Under the pieces are notes generated by a model. It did not search any database. It was given only the letters and a program-made list of their open reading frames with translations, and was not told the DNA's origin. The position numbers were made by a program, and so were the translations under genes. A stretch of DNA of 64,000 nucleotides from Streptomyces sp. T12 (GTDB lineage: Bacteria > Actinomycetota > Actinomycetes > Streptomycetales > Streptomycetaceae): assembly GCF_028736035.1 (NCBI RefSeq), contig NZ_CP117866.1, positions 7,688,001 to 7,752,000 of the forward strand, read 5' to 3'. Position 1 is the first letter of the stretch, and each line of letters opens with the position of its first letter. Positions 10,273 to 19,472 of the stretch are shown here, one piece after another.

Positions 10273-11356
10273 CCGTGGCAAGCCGCGCGGCGTGCCCGCC
10301 AGCGCCGCCGACAATCTGCTGCCCACCGGTGCCCGGCGCGCCGCCAGCCCCAGCGGCGGTCGTACGCGCGCGGAGCGGCGCAAGCTCCAGCGCAAGGTCA
10401 AGCGCCGTCGCAGGCGCTCCGCGATGAAGGAGATACCCCTCCTCGTCGGCGTCGCGGTCCTCATAGCGCTCGTCCTGAAGACCTTCCTCGTCCAGGCCTT
10501 TGTGATCCCGTCCGGCTCCATGGAGCAGACGATCCAGATCGGCGACCGTGTCCTGGTCGACAAGCTCACGCCCTGGTTCGGCTCCGAGCCGCAGCGCGGG
10601 GACGTCGTCGTCTTCAAGGACCCCGGCGGCTGGCTCCAGGACGAGCAGACGACGGTGAAGAAGGAGGACCCCGTCGTCATCAAGCAGGTCAAGGAGGCGC
10701 TCACCTTCATCGGCCTGCTGCCGTCCGACAACGAGAAGGACCTCATCAAGCGGGTCGTCGGCGTCGGCGGCGACCGCGTCAAGTGCTGTGACACGCAAGG
10801 GCGGGTCACCGTCAACGGCGTTCCCCTGAACGAGGACTATCTGTACCCCGGCAACGCCCCCTCCAACGCGCAGTTCGACATCACCGTCCCGCAGGGCCGG
10901 CTGTGGGTGATGGGCGACCACCGGGCCAACTCGGCGGACTCCCGCTCGCACCAGGACCAGGACTACGGCGGCACGGTCTCCGAGGACGAGGTGGTGGGGC
11001 GGGCCATGGTCATCGCCTGGCCCCTCGGTCACTGGACCTCCCTGGAGGAACCGAAAACCTACGCTTCCTTGTCCGACTCGGCGACCGGGTCGACCGCGTC
11101 TGTCCAGCTGTCGCATAGGGTTGCTTCCGACGATTCGAACGGAACGATCCAACTCCCGACCCCTGCGGAACTCCCGCTCGTTATGGGAGTGGTGGGCCTG
11201 CGCCGCGCATGGGGCAGGCAGCGGCACAGAGTAAGGAGTTGGCGTGGGGGATGTGGCGGTTGGCGCACGATCCGGGCACGACGGCGAGGAGCACCGCGGA
11301 CACCCCGTGGGAGCAGCCGACCCGGCCGCGGACGGCGCCGTGACCTCCGGGAATGA
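10265..11356 (+). CDS. sipX: Type I signal peptidase SipX
   Basis: Second signal peptidase of the cluster, 363 residues from the ATG at 10265. It has a basic N-terminus (RKLQRKVKRRRRRS), a membrane segment, catalytic Ser in IPSGSMEQTI, lysine box LIKRVVGVGGD and the MGDHRANSADSRSH motif. The C-terminal 55 or so residues, after LPLVMGVVG, become Arg/Gly-rich and low in complexity where the gene overlaps sipY by 113 bases in another frame. That tail may not be under protein-level selection. Confidence 0.9.
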   Translation: MGNRGKPRGVPASAADNLLPTGARRAASPSGGRTRAERRKLQRKVKRRRRRSAMKEIPLLVGVAVLIALVLKTFLVQAFVIPSGSMEQTIQIGDRVLVDKLTPWFGSEPQRGDVVVFKDPGGWLQDEQTTVKKEDPVVIKQVKEALTFIGLLPSDNEKDLIKRVVGVGGDRVKCCDTQGRVTVNGVPLNEDYLYPGNAPSNAQFDITVPQGRLWVMGDHRANSADSRSHQDQDYGGTVSEDEVVGRAMVIAWPLGHWTSLEEPKTYASLSDSATGSTASVQLSHRVASDDSNGTIQLPTPAELPLVMGVVGLRRAWGRQRHRVRSWRGGCGGWRTIRARRRGAPRTPRGSSRPGRGRRRDLRE

Positions 11357-12212
11357 CCCCGGAGCGGCCGGCGACGGCGAAGGGTCGGGCGGGCAGCCCC
11401 CGACCGACGAGCAGGGGTCGGGAGGGGTTTCCCCCACGCCGAAGAAGCAGCGCTCCTTCTGGAAGGAGCTGCCCATCCTGATCGGCATCGCGCTCGTCCT
11501 CGCGCTGCTGATCAAGACGTTCCTGGTGCAGGCGTTCTCGATCCCCTCCGACTCGATGCAGAACACCCTTCAGCAGGGTGACCGTGTCCTGGTCGACAAG
11601 CTCACCCCCTGGTTCGGCTCCGAGCCCGAGCGCGGCGAGGTCGTCGTCTTCCACGACCCCGACAACTGGCTGGCGGGTGAGCCCACCCCCGACCCCAACG
11701 CGCTGCAGACCTTCCTCAGCTGGATCGGCCTGATGCCGTCCGCGGAGGAGAAGGACCTCATCAAGCGCGTGGTTGGCGTCGGCGGCGACACCGTCGAGTG
11801 CAATCGCACGGGCCCGCTGAAGGTCAACGGCAAGGCGCTGAACGAGCCGTACGTCTACCCGGGCAACACCCCCTGCAGCCAGGACGACCAGGGCGGCCAG
11901 TTCAAGGTGAAGGTCCCCAAGGGCTCCATCTGGGTCATGGGCGACCACCGGCAGAACTCCCGCGACTCGCGCTACAACCAGTCCGACAAGAACCACGGCA
12001 TGGTCCCCGTCGACGAGGTAGTCGGCCGCGCCATCGTGATCGCCTGGCCGATCAACCGCTGGGACAACCTGCCGGTCCCGGACACCTTCGAGCAGAACCT
12101 GGACGCCCGCTCCGCCGCCCGGACGGCCGCACCGCAGGGGCTCGCCCTGGCGGGTGCGGTACCGCTGGTGCTGTGGCGCCGGCAGCGGATCAAGGCGGCC
12201 GAGACGCGCTGA
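11244..12212 (+). CDS. sipY: Type I signal peptidase SipY
   Basis: Third signal peptidase, 322 residues. The GTG at 11244 is preceded by a good Shine-Dalgarno sequence (AAGGAG at 11233-11238), which favours it over the internal GTG at 11340 and makes the gene overlap sipX by 113 bases. A hydrophilic N-terminal 70 residues leads to a membrane segment, IPSDSMQNTL (Ser; the usual Gly is Asp), LIKRVVGVGGD (Lys), and MGDHRQNSRDSRYN. A C-terminal hydrophobic stretch (LALAGAVPLVLW) suggests a second membrane anchor. Confidence 0.92.
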   Translation: MGDVAVGARSGHDGEEHRGHPVGAADPAADGAVTSGNDPGAAGDGEGSGGQPPTDEQGSGGVSPTPKKQRSFWKELPILIGIALVLALLIKTFLVQAFSIPSDSMQNTLQQGDRVLVDKLTPWFGSEPERGEVVVFHDPDNWLAGEPTPDPNALQTFLSWIGLMPSAEEKDLIKRVVGVGGDTVECNRTGPLKVNGKALNEPYVYPGNTPCSQDDQGGQFKVKVPKGSIWVMGDHRQNSRDSRYNQSDKNHGMVPVDEVVGRAIVIAWPINRWDNLPVPDTFEQNLDARSAARTAAPQGLALAGAVPLVLWRRQRIKAAETR

Positions 12213-12352
12213 CCGCCAGGCGCCCTCCTGCTGCCGCCCTTCCCGTTGACCATCCTGGGGCGGCGAACTTGGGAAAGCTTTGCCGTGCCGGTGACCTCGG
12301 GCGCTCAGGAGGGGCTGCCCGGTGTCGGTACCGCCCGGTAGGGTGCGGACCC

Positions 12353-13129
12353 ATGGGTGGCGAGAGCACGACACGTACGGCGCCGCGCGAGAGTGGCGCG
12401 AGCAGGGGCCCGGCGGGCAGCCGGACCGGACAGCGGTTGTCCGGGCTGGCCGTGGCGCTGGGCCTGTTGCTGTTCCTCGGCGGGTTCGCCTGGGGAGCGG
12501 TCCTCTACCGGCCGTACACCGTGCCCACCAGTTCGATGGCGCCGACGATCGACGCGGGCGACCGGGTGCTGGCCCAGCGCCTCGACGGCGGTGAGGTTCG
12601 CCGTGGTGACGTCGTCGTCTTCACCGACAAGACGTGGGTGTCCAACGCGCCCGTCGTCAAGCGTGTGGTCGCCGTCGGCGGGGACACGGTCGCCTGCTGC
12701 ACCGACGGCAAGCTGACCGTCAACGGCAAGCAGATCGACGAACCCTATCTGGCCAAGGACAGCCTGGCCGAGATCCAGGACTTCCCGACCGTGACGGTGC
12801 CGAAGGGCAGGCTCTTCCTGCTCGGTGACGAGCGCAGCGGCTCCCTGGACTCCACCGCCCACCTCACGGACGCCGCCCGCGGTACCGTCGCGCGCAGCGC
12901 CGTGTCGGCCCGGGTGGACGCCGTCGTATGGCCCATGAGCGGCATGCTGGAGCGCCCCACCGGCTTCGAGGGACTCGGCGCGCTGTCGTCGCCGGGGCCG
13001 CTGCGGACGGTCGTCGCACTGATCGTCGTGGGCGGTGTGCTGGTCCTGGGCGGTGGGGCGTACGGGCCGATCGCGAACAGGTCGGCCAAGCGCGCCAAGC
13101 CCCGGACGGAGCCCGCGGGTGCCCGCTGA
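12353..13129 (+). CDS. sipZ: Type I signal peptidase SipZ
   Basis: Fourth signal peptidase, 258 residues. It is the most divergent copy: the Ser box is VPTSSMAPTI, the Lys box VVKRVVAVGGD, and the late motif LGDERSGSLDS. An N-terminal membrane segment (about 32-50) and a C-terminal one (VVALIVVGGVLVLGGGAY) are clear, so it should span the membrane twice. The frame is open far upstream inside sipY, but the ATG at 12353 is where homology starts. It is followed by the Nudix gene with an 11-base overlap. Confidence 0.92.
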   Translation: MGGESTTRTAPRESGASRGPAGSRTGQRLSGLAVALGLLLFLGGFAWGAVLYRPYTVPTSSMAPTIDAGDRVLAQRLDGGEVRRGDVVVFTDKTWVSNAPVVKRVVAVGGDTVACCTDGKLTVNGKQIDEPYLAKDSLAEIQDFPTVTVPKGRLFLLGDERSGSLDSTAHLTDAARGTVARSAVSARVDAVVWPMSGMLERPTGFEGLGALSSPGPLRTVVALIVVGGVLVLGGGAYGPIANRSAKRAKPRTEPAGAR

Positions 13130-13721
13130 GGCGCCGGGCATGGGGCACGGGAGCGGGTCGTACTGCGAGACAGGCCCGGCGACCGGGTCGTACGGCGCGG
13201 CCGGTGCGGGGGAGAGCGCGTACGGGGACTCCTACGAGGGCGGGTTGCGCAAGGTCGCCCGGGTGGTGCTGCTCGACCCGCAGGACCGCATTCTGCTGCT
13301 GCACGGCCACGAGCCGGAGGATCCGGCCGACGACTGGTGGTTCACCCCGGGCGGCGGCGTCGAGGGCGACGAGAGCCGTGCGCAAGCCGCGTTGCGGGAA
13401 CTCGCCGAGGAGACCGGCATCACGGAGGTCGAACTCGGTCCTGTGCTGTGGCGGCGGAGGTGCTCCTTCCCGTTCGCGGGACGCCGCTGGGACCAGGACG
13501 AGTGGTACTACCTGGCCCGTACGACACAGACGGCGACCCGGCCCATGGGGCTCACCGAGTTGGAGCGGCGCAGCGTCGCCGGAGCGCGCTGGTGGACGTG
13601 TCGGGAACTTGCCCGGGCACATGAGACGGTGTATCCGACCAGACTCGCCGAGCTGCTGCGCACACTGCTCGACGAAGGTCCCCCCGCCGGGCCCGTGACC
13701 CTTGACCCCGAAATTGTCTAG
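13119..13721 (+). CDS. Nudix hydrolase
   Basis: Nudix pyrophosphohydrolase of about 200 residues that cleaves a nucleoside diphosphate linked to a variable group; the substrate is unknown. The Nudix box lies in GGGVEGDE...RELAEETGI after the strand KVARVVLLDPQDRILLLHGHE. A Gly/Ser/Tyr-rich leader of about 40 residues precedes the domain. The GTG at 13119 (GGACGGAG upstream, overlapping the sipZ end) is preferred; the ATG at 13140 is the alternative. Confidence 0.88.
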   Translation: MPAEAPGMGHGSGSYCETGPATGSYGAAGAGESAYGDSYEGGLRKVARVVLLDPQDRILLLHGHEPEDPADDWWFTPGGGVEGDESRAQAALRELAEETGITEVELGPVLWRRRCSFPFAGRRWDQDEWYYLARTTQTATRPMGLTELERRSVAGARWWTCRELARAHETVYPTRLAELLRTLLDEGPPAGPVTLDPEIV

Positions 13722-13777
13722 GTGCTGACGGGACTGGCGCACAATGGTGGGATCGCACGGCTGAAGGGGAACATGCC

Positions 13778-14086
13778 ATGAGCGCCGAGGACCTCGAGAA
13801 GTACGAGACCGAGATGGAGCTCAAGCTCTATCGGGAGTACCGCGACGTCGTCGGTCTGTTCAAGTACGTGATCGAGACCGAGCGGCGCTTCTACCTGACG
13901 AACGATTACGAGATGCAGGTGCACTCCGTCCAGGGTGAGGTGTTCTTCGAGGTGTCCATGGCGGATGCCTGGGTGTGGGACATGTACCGGCCGGCGCGGT
14001 TCGTGAAGCAGGTTCGGGTGTTGACGTTCAAGGACGTGAACATCGAGGAGCTGAACAAGAGTGATCTGGAACTGCCGGGCGGGTGA
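13778..14086 (+). CDS. DUF2469 family protein
   Basis: Acidic cytoplasmic protein of 102 residues, nearly invariant in actinobacteria. It begins MSAEDLEKYETEMELKLYRE and includes DVVGLFKYVIETERRFYLTN and FFEVSMADAWVWDMYRP. Function is not known. It sits in its usual place between the signal peptidase/Nudix genes and yraN. Confidence 0.9.
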   Translation: MSAEDLEKYETEMELKLYREYRDVVGLFKYVIETERRFYLTNDYEMQVHSVQGEVFFEVSMADAWVWDMYRPARFVKQVRVLTFKDVNIEELNKSDLELPGG

Positions 14087-14102
14087 TGTGTGATGACGCT
14101 CA

Positions 14103-14177
14103 GTGATGTTCGGTGATGTTCGGTGACTTTCACCCGCATGGGTGAGGAAGTTATCCACAGTCGCGGACTTGTCCACC
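14103..14177 (+). promoter_or_regulatory. 10-base direct repeats and a pair of DnaA-box-like sites before yraN
   Basis: GTGATGTTCG is repeated head to tail at 14103-14112 and 14113-14122. Downstream, TTATCCACA (14151-14159) is a perfect DnaA box and TTGTCCACC (14169-14177) is one base from the Streptomyces box TTGTCCACA. The two are in the same orientation, separated by 9 bases. Confidence 0.55.
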
Positions 14178-14233
14178 AAGATCCAATAGCTCGCTGAGCC
14201 GGCCTCATTGTTGGCGCCGGAGGTGGTGCCGAC

Positions 14234-14596
14234 ATGAACGCACGCAGTGCGCTCGGCAGGTACGGCGAGGAACTGGCCGCGCGGCGGCTGGTCGAGGCTG
14301 GGATGACGGTTCTGGAGCGCAACTGGCGCTGTGGCAGGACCGGAGAGATCGACATTGTCGCCAGGGACGGCGACGCGGTGGTCGTCTGTGAGGTGAAGAC
14401 CCGCAGGACCAGCGGCTACGAGCATCCGATGGCCGCGGTCACGCCCGAGAAGGCACATCGGCTGCGAGGCCTCGCGGAACGCTGGATCCACGCTCACGGC
14501 GGGGCGCCACCCGGAGGCGTCCGTATCGACGTGGTCGGCATCGTCCTGCCCGACCGCGGCGCGCCCGTGGTCGAGCACGTGCGGGGGGTGGCCTGA
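14234..14596 (+). CDS. YraN family (UPF0102) putative endonuclease
   Basis: Protein of 120 residues with a restriction-endonuclease-like fold: [20 protein letters not shown], then the active-site-like [21 protein letters not shown]. The D...ExK pattern of PD-(D/E)xK nucleases is complete. Biochemical role is uncertain; the gene is linked with comM and dprA in many bacteria, as here, which hints at handling of DNA ends or imported DNA. Confidence 0.9.
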   Translation: MNARSALGRYGEELAARRLVEAGMTVLERNWRCGRTGEIDIVARDGDAVVVCEVKTRRTSGYEHPMAAVTPEKAHRLRGLAERWIHAHGGAPPGGVRIDVVGIVLPDRGAPVVEHVRGVA

Positions 14597-14597
14597 C

Positions 14598-16223
14598 ATG
14601 GGGTTCGCGCGTACGTGCTCGGTGGCCCTGGTGGGTGTCGAGGGGGTCGTGGTCGAGGTTCAGGCGGACCTGGAGCCGGGGGTGGCGGCGTTCACCTTGG
14701 TGGGGCTGCCGGACAAGAGCCTGTCGGAGAGCCGGGACCGGGTCCGGGCGGCCGTCGTGAACTCGGGTGGCGAGTGGCCGCAGAAGAAGCTCACCGTCGG
14801 GCTCAGCCCGGCATCGGTGCCCAAGGCGGGCAGCGGTTTCGATCTGGCCGTCGCATGCGCCGTCCTCGGTGCCGCCGAGCGGATCGACCCGCGGGTTCTC
14901 GCGGACATCGTGATGATCGGAGAGCTCGGCCTGGACGGACGGGTGCGTCCCGTCCGGGGCATCCTGCCCGCCGTGCTGGCCGCGGCCGACGCCGGGTATG
15001 AGCAGGTGGTCGTCCCGGAGTGCGCCGCGGCCGAGGCCTCGCTGGTGCCGGGTGTGTCCGTACTGGGAGTGCGCAGCCTGCGCCAGCTGATCGCCGTCCT
15101 CGCGGACGAACCCGTGCCCGACGAGGAACCCGACGATCAGGGCCGCCCGGACCCGCTGCTCGCGGGTCTGCGCGTGCCGGGGACGGGCGCGGCCACCGGC
15201 ATGCACAGCATGGGCGCCGCCCAGCCGGACCACGGGCACGACCTTGCCGATGTGGTGGGCCAGATGTCGGCGCGTACGGCCGTGGAGGTCGCCGCCGCGG
15301 GCGGGCATCACCTGTTCTTGGAGGGGCCGCCCGGCGCCGGCAAGACGATGCTCGCGGAGCGGCTGCCGGCCATCCTGCCCCGGCTCGGCAGGGAGGAGTC
15401 GCTGGAGGTCACGGCGGTGCACTCGGTGGCGGGGCTGCTGCCTCCGGGCAAGCCCATGATCGACGTGGCCCCCTACTGCGCCCCGCACCACTCGGCGACG
15501 ATGCAGGCGCTCGTCGGCGGTGGTCCCGGCATCGCGCGGCCCGGCGCGGTGTCGCTGTCCCACCGGGGTGTCCTCTTCCTGGACGAGACGCCGGAGTTCA
15601 CCAGCCAGGCCCTCGACGCCCTGCGACAGCCTCTGGAAGCCGGGCACGTCGTCATCGCGCGCAGCGCAGGCGTGGTGCGCTTCCCGGCGAAGTTCCTGAT
15701 GGTGCTGGCGGCCAATCCCTGCCCCTGTGGCCGCTTCTCCCAGATGGACGACATGTGCGAGTGCCCGCCCTCGGCGATCCGCCGCTATCAGGCCCGGCTG
15801 TCCGGTCCGCTGCTCGACCGGGTCGACCTCCGGGTCGAGGTGGACCGTGTCACGCGCGCCCAGCTGACCGAGCGCGGCGCACGGGGCGAATCCACCGCGA
15901 CGGTCGCAGAGCGGGTGCGGACAGCCCGGGAGCGGGCGTCGGCCCGGCTCGCCGGTACGCCGTGGCGGACGAACAGCGAGGTCCCCGGACGTGAGCTGCG
16001 CAGCCGCTGGTACGCCTCGACCGGCGCCATGGACGAGGCGGAACGGAACCTGGAGCGCGGCGTACTGACCGCCCGCGGGCTCGACCGCGTCCTGCGCGTC
16101 GCCTGGACCGTCGCCGACCTCGTCGGTCACGACCGGCCAGACGCGACGGACGTCGCCCTGGCACTGCAACTGCGCACCGGCGTGCCGCGCGGCGTACCCA
16201 TGGCCATCGGGGCGCTGACGTGA
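14598..16223 (+). CDS. YifB/ComM family Mg-chelatase-like AAA ATPase
   Basis: Protein of 541 residues with an N-terminal ribosomal-S5-like/Lon-type domain (VEVQADLEPGVAAFTLVGL), Walker A EGPPGAGKTML (near residue 245), Walker B VLFLDETPEF and a C-terminal Mg-chelatase domain with the cysteines NPCPCGRF...CECPP. ComM in Haemophilus is a branch-migration helicase acting in transformation; the Streptomyces role is unproven. It starts one base after yraN and its stop overlaps dprA (GTGA). Confidence 0.93.
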   Translation: MGFARTCSVALVGVEGVVVEVQADLEPGVAAFTLVGLPDKSLSESRDRVRAAVVNSGGEWPQKKLTVGLSPASVPKAGSGFDLAVACAVLGAAERIDPRVLADIVMIGELGLDGRVRPVRGILPAVLAAADAGYEQVVVPECAAAEASLVPGVSVLGVRSLRQLIAVLADEPVPDEEPDDQGRPDPLLAGLRVPGTGAATGMHSMGAAQPDHGHDLADVVGQMSARTAVEVAAAGGHHLFLEGPPGAGKTMLAERLPAILPRLGREESLEVTAVHSVAGLLPPGKPMIDVAPYCAPHHSATMQALVGGGPGIARPGAVSLSHRGVLFLDETPEFTSQALDALRQPLEAGHVVIARSAGVVRFPAKFLMVLAANPCPCGRFSQMDDMCECPPSAIRRYQARLSGPLLDRVDLRVEVDRVTRAQLTERGARGESTATVAERVRTARERASARLAGTPWRTNSEVPGRELRSRWYASTGAMDEAERNLERGVLTARGLDRVLRVAWTVADLVGHDRPDATDVALALQLRTGVPRGVPMAIGALT

Positions 16224-17380
16224 ACGGAGGCGAGGAGTCGGACGAGGAACTGCTCGGCCGCGTGTTTCTCAGTCGGGTCGTCGAGCCCGGTGACGAGGTG
16301 GCCGGGCGGTGGGTGCGGGAGTACGGGGTGGCGGAAGTGGTACGGCGGTTACGGGAGGGAGTGGAGCCCTTGCCGGGGGTGAGCTACAAGCGGTGGGACG
16401 GGTTACGGGCTCGGGCGGTGCGGGCCGAGCCCGGGCGGGAGCTTGCCGTCGCCCGGGAGGCCGGGGTGCGGTTCGTGCGTCCGGGGGACGTCGAGTGGCC
16501 GGGGCAGCTTGATGATCTCGGGGACGCGCGGCCCGTCGGGCTGTGGGTGCGGGGACGGGCCAGTCTGCGGATGTGGGCGTTGCGGTCCGTGGCCGTCGTC
16601 GGGGCGCGGGCCTGTACCGAGTACGGGGCGCACATGGCGGCCACCCTCGCCGGCGGGCTAGCCGAGCGGGGGTGGGTGGTCGTGTCCGGCGGCGCCTATG
16701 GGGTCGACGGTGCCGCTCACCGGGGTGCCCTCGGCGCCGGCGGGGCCACCGTCGCCGTGCTCGCCTGCGGCGTCGACCGGCCCTATCCACGCGGGCACAC
16801 CCAGCTGATCAACAGGATCGGGGAACAGGGGCTCGTGATCGGGGAACTGCCACCGGGGGATCATCCGACGCCCAGCAGGTTCATCGTGCGCAACCGGGTG
16901 ATCGCGGCGCTGACCCGGGGCACGGTGGTCGTGGAGGCCGCCCATCGCAGCGGGTCGCTGGTCACCGCCCGGGCGGCACAGCGGCTGGGACGTCACACGA
17001 TGGGCGTTCCCGGCCCGGCCACCAGTGGGCTGTCCGCAGGTGTGCACGAGCTCCTGCGTGGCGATGCCGTGCTGGTCAGCGATGCCGCCGAGGTCGTCGA
17101 GCTCGTGGGCGACATGGGAGAGCTGGCGCCCGAGCGGCGTGGGCCCGTCCTGCCGCGCGATCTGCTGGAACCGGGGGCGCGCAGAGTCCTGGCCGCGCTG
17201 CCCGGCCGTCACGCGGCGCGGGCGGACGAGATCGCACGCGGTGCGCAGACCACCGAGGACGACGCGATCGCGAGACTGTACGAACTCCGCTCACTTGGTT
17301 ACGTCGAACGACACGGCGACGGCTGGAAGTTGACACGCCAGGCGATGATCTCTGTTCACGCCGGTCGGAGTCGATGTTGA
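16220..17380 (+). CDS. dprA: DNA-processing protein DprA
   Basis: Binds single-stranded DNA and loads RecA in transforming bacteria. The 386 residues include the extended Rossmann fold: SVAVVGARACTEYGA, WVVVSGGAYGVDGAAHRGAL, VLACGVDRPYPRGH, and NRVIAALTRGTVVVEAAHRSG. A C-terminal winged-helix-like DML1 domain (about 325-378) follows. It begins inside the last codons of the yifB gene, showing translational coupling. Confidence 0.93.
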   Translation: MNGGEESDEELLGRVFLSRVVEPGDEVAGRWVREYGVAEVVRRLREGVEPLPGVSYKRWDGLRARAVRAEPGRELAVAREAGVRFVRPGDVEWPGQLDDLGDARPVGLWVRGRASLRMWALRSVAVVGARACTEYGAHMAATLAGGLAERGWVVVSGGAYGVDGAAHRGALGAGGATVAVLACGVDRPYPRGHTQLINRIGEQGLVIGELPPGDHPTPSRFIVRNRVIAALTRGTVVVEAAHRSGSLVTARAAQRLGRHTMGVPGPATSGLSAGVHELLRGDAVLVSDAAEVVELVGDMGELAPERRGPVLPRDLLEPGARRVLAALPGRHAARADEIARGAQTTEDDAIARLYELRSLGYVERHGDGWKLTRQAMISVHAGRSRC

Positions 17381-17684
17381 CCGAGCGTGTTCGGCCGTAC
17401 GGGGGAACACGGACGCCCTTGTGAATTCCCCCAGTTGGGGTGTTCGGGTGATCACGTAGAGCGATCGATATGACCTGGCGGGGCGTCCAGCGGAACGTAT
17501 CTGCGTACGGCTTGTGCTCCGCCCTTCGCGCACCGCGACGCTGCAGTCACGCTACGCTCACGAGGATTCCGGCGCAGACCGGCACCTCGACACCGGAAGG
17601 CCCCAGCACGGCACCAGCGCGACCACAGACCGACAGCTCCCCCCAAGCACCCCCACTTCACGGCAGAACGGCACAAGGCAACGA
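17381..17684. other. 304-base gap between dprA and whiG
   Basis: No gene is supported. It should contain the whiG promoter and leader. I see no clear -10/-35 pair and no strong hairpin; the stretch just before whiG is rich in CCCC/ACAG runs. Confidence 0.4.
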
Positions 17685-18527
17685 ATGCCCCAGCACACCT
17701 CCGGGTCCGACCGGGCGGCGATCCCCCCAGCCGCCCGCGACGGTGGCAGCGTGCGACCGCCCGCTCCCTCGACGCTCGACGAGCTGTGGCGGTCGTACAA
17801 GGCGACGGGGGACGAGCGGTTGCGCGAGCAGCTGATCCTGCACTACTCGCCGCTCGTCAAGTACGTGGCAGGCCGGGTGAGCGTCGGCCTGCCGCCCAAT
17901 GTGGAGCAGGCGGACTTCGTGTCGTCGGGGGTCTTCGGGCTGATCGACGCGATCGAGAAGTTCGACATCGATCGGGAGATCAAGTTCGAGACGTACGCGA
18001 TCACCCGGATCCGCGGCGCGATGATCGACGAGCTCAGGGCTCTGGACTGGATTCCACGGTCGGTGCGGCAGAAGGCGCGGAACGTGGAGCGGGCGTACGC
18101 GACGCTGGAGGCGCGGCTGCGGCGGACGCCGACGGAGGCGGAGGTGGCCGTCGAGATGGGGATCGCGGTGGACGAACTCCACGCGGTCTTCAGCCAGTTG
18201 TCGCTGGCGAACGTGGTGGCCCTGGAGGAGTTGCTGCACGGCGGCGGTGAGGGCGGCGACGGGCTGAGCGTCATGGACACGCTGGAGGACACCGCCGCGG
18301 ACAATCCGGTGGAGGTGGCCGAGGACCGGGAGCTGCGGCGGTTTCTGGCGCGGGCGATCAACACGTTGCCCGATCGGGAGAAGACCGTGGTGACGCTGTA
18401 CTACTACGAGGGGCTCACGCTCGCCGAGATCGGGAACGTGCTGGGGGTGACCGAGAGCCGGGTGAGTCAGATCCACACCAAGTCCGTGCTGCAGTTGCGC
18501 GCGAAACTGGCCGGCTTCGGGCGTTGA
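17685..18527 (+). CDS. whiG: RNA polymerase sigma factor WhiG
   Basis: Sporulation-specific sigma factor of the FliA class that commits aerial hyphae to sporulation; its known targets in Streptomyces are whiH and whiI, and the anti-sigma RsiG with c-di-GMP holds it inactive. The 280 residues start [11 protein letters not shown], as in S. coelicolor WhiG. Region 2 spans [20 protein letters not shown] to [20 protein letters not shown], region 3 follows, and region 4 is [20 protein letters not shown]. The frame continues upstream, but the ATG at 17685 gives the known length. Confidence 0.96.
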   Translation: MPQHTSGSDRAAIPPAARDGGSVRPPAPSTLDELWRSYKATGDERLREQLILHYSPLVKYVAGRVSVGLPPNVEQADFVSSGVFGLIDAIEKFDIDREIKFETYAITRIRGAMIDELRALDWIPRSVRQKARNVERAYATLEARLRRTPTEAEVAVEMGIAVDELHAVFSQLSLANVVALEELLHGGGEGGDGLSVMDTLEDTAADNPVEVAEDRELRRFLARAINTLPDREKTVVTLYYYEGLTLAEIGNVLGVTESRVSQIHTKSVLQLRAKLAGFGR

Positions 18528-18598
18528 CCTGGCGTGATGAGGGTGGGGTTCGGCGGAGACACTCCCGTCGGGGGTGGCGCGTCCGTAGAGTGGTTGAC

Positions 18599-19180
18599 GT
18601 GCCAAGGATTCGAGCGGCCTCCGTGGCCGAGCACCGGTCGATGCAGCGAGCCGCCCTGCTGGACGCGGCTCGTTCCCTGTTGTCCGAGGGTGGGACGGAG
18701 GCGCTGACCTTCCCGGCTCTTGCCGAGCGGACGGGGCTCGCGCGGTCGTCCGTCTACGAGTACTTCCGGTCGCGGGCCGCCGTGGTCGAGGAGCTGTGCG
18801 AGGTCGACTTTCCCGTGTGGGCCGCGGAAGTCTCGGCGGCCATGGAGCGGGAGTCGACGGCCGAGGGCAAGGTCGAGGCGTATGTGCGGCAGCAACTCGC
18901 GTTGGTCGGGGACCGGCGGCATCGGGCCGTGGTGGCGATCTCCGCGAGCGAGCTGGATGCGGGGGCTCGGGAGAAGATCCGGGCGGCGCATGGAGGGCTG
19001 GTCGCGATGATCGTCGAGGCGCTGGCGGAGATGGGGCACGGGGAGCCTCGGCTGGCGGCGATGTTGTTGCAGGGCGTCGTGGATGCGGCTGTGCGGCGGA
19101 TCGAGTTGGGCGCGGCGGAGGAGCCTGCGACGATCACGGATGCGGCTGTTTCCATGGTGCTGCGGGGCGTTCGAGGCTGA
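18599..19180 (+). CDS. TetR/AcrR family transcriptional regulator
   Basis: Repressor-type regulator of 193 residues from a GTG start. The N-terminal helix-turn-helix is clear: QRAALLDAARSLLSEGG, FPALAERTGLARSSVYEYFRS. The ligand domain (AYVRQQLALVGDRRHRAVVA onward) has no recognisable specificity. It follows whiG by about 70 bases and has no divergent neighbour, so its target cannot be read from position. Confidence 0.85.
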   Translation: MPRIRAASVAEHRSMQRAALLDAARSLLSEGGTEALTFPALAERTGLARSSVYEYFRSRAAVVEELCEVDFPVWAAEVSAAMERESTAEGKVEAYVRQQLALVGDRRHRAVVAISASELDAGAREKIRAAHGGLVAMIVEALAEMGHGEPRLAAMLLQGVVDAAVRRIELGAAEEPATITDAAVSMVLRGVRG

Positions 19181-19184
19181 CGTC

Positions 19185-19233
19185 GGCTGAGGGCTGAGGG
19201 CTGAGGGCTGAGGGCTGAGGGCTGAGGGCTGGG
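19185..19233. repeat. Heptamer tandem repeat (GGCTGAG)
   Basis: Six perfect 7-base units and a seventh with one change (GGCTGGG) run from five bases after the tetR stop, between convergent genes. A nearby imperfect GGCCGGGGCCGGGGC run (about 19300-19320) adds to the low complexity. No gene lies between 19181 and 19472. Confidence 0.9.
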
Positions 19234-19472
19234 CGTGGGTGGGTTGCGTAACCCGGTGTCGCTCTCGGCCGCCCCCCCCCGCGTCGAGGCCGGTGCCGGG
19301 CTGAGGCCGGGGCCGGGGCGTCGCGCAACCCGGCGCCGGCGGGGTGCCGCCCTTCTCTGGGTCTCTGGGTCGGGAGCCGCCCCAACAGCGCGACTGCCTG
19401 CGGCTTGGCCCGACGGGCAGGGTTGAGGGCCGCGTCCGGTCGTGCGCAGTCGGCTGCTGCGACGGCTGCCAG

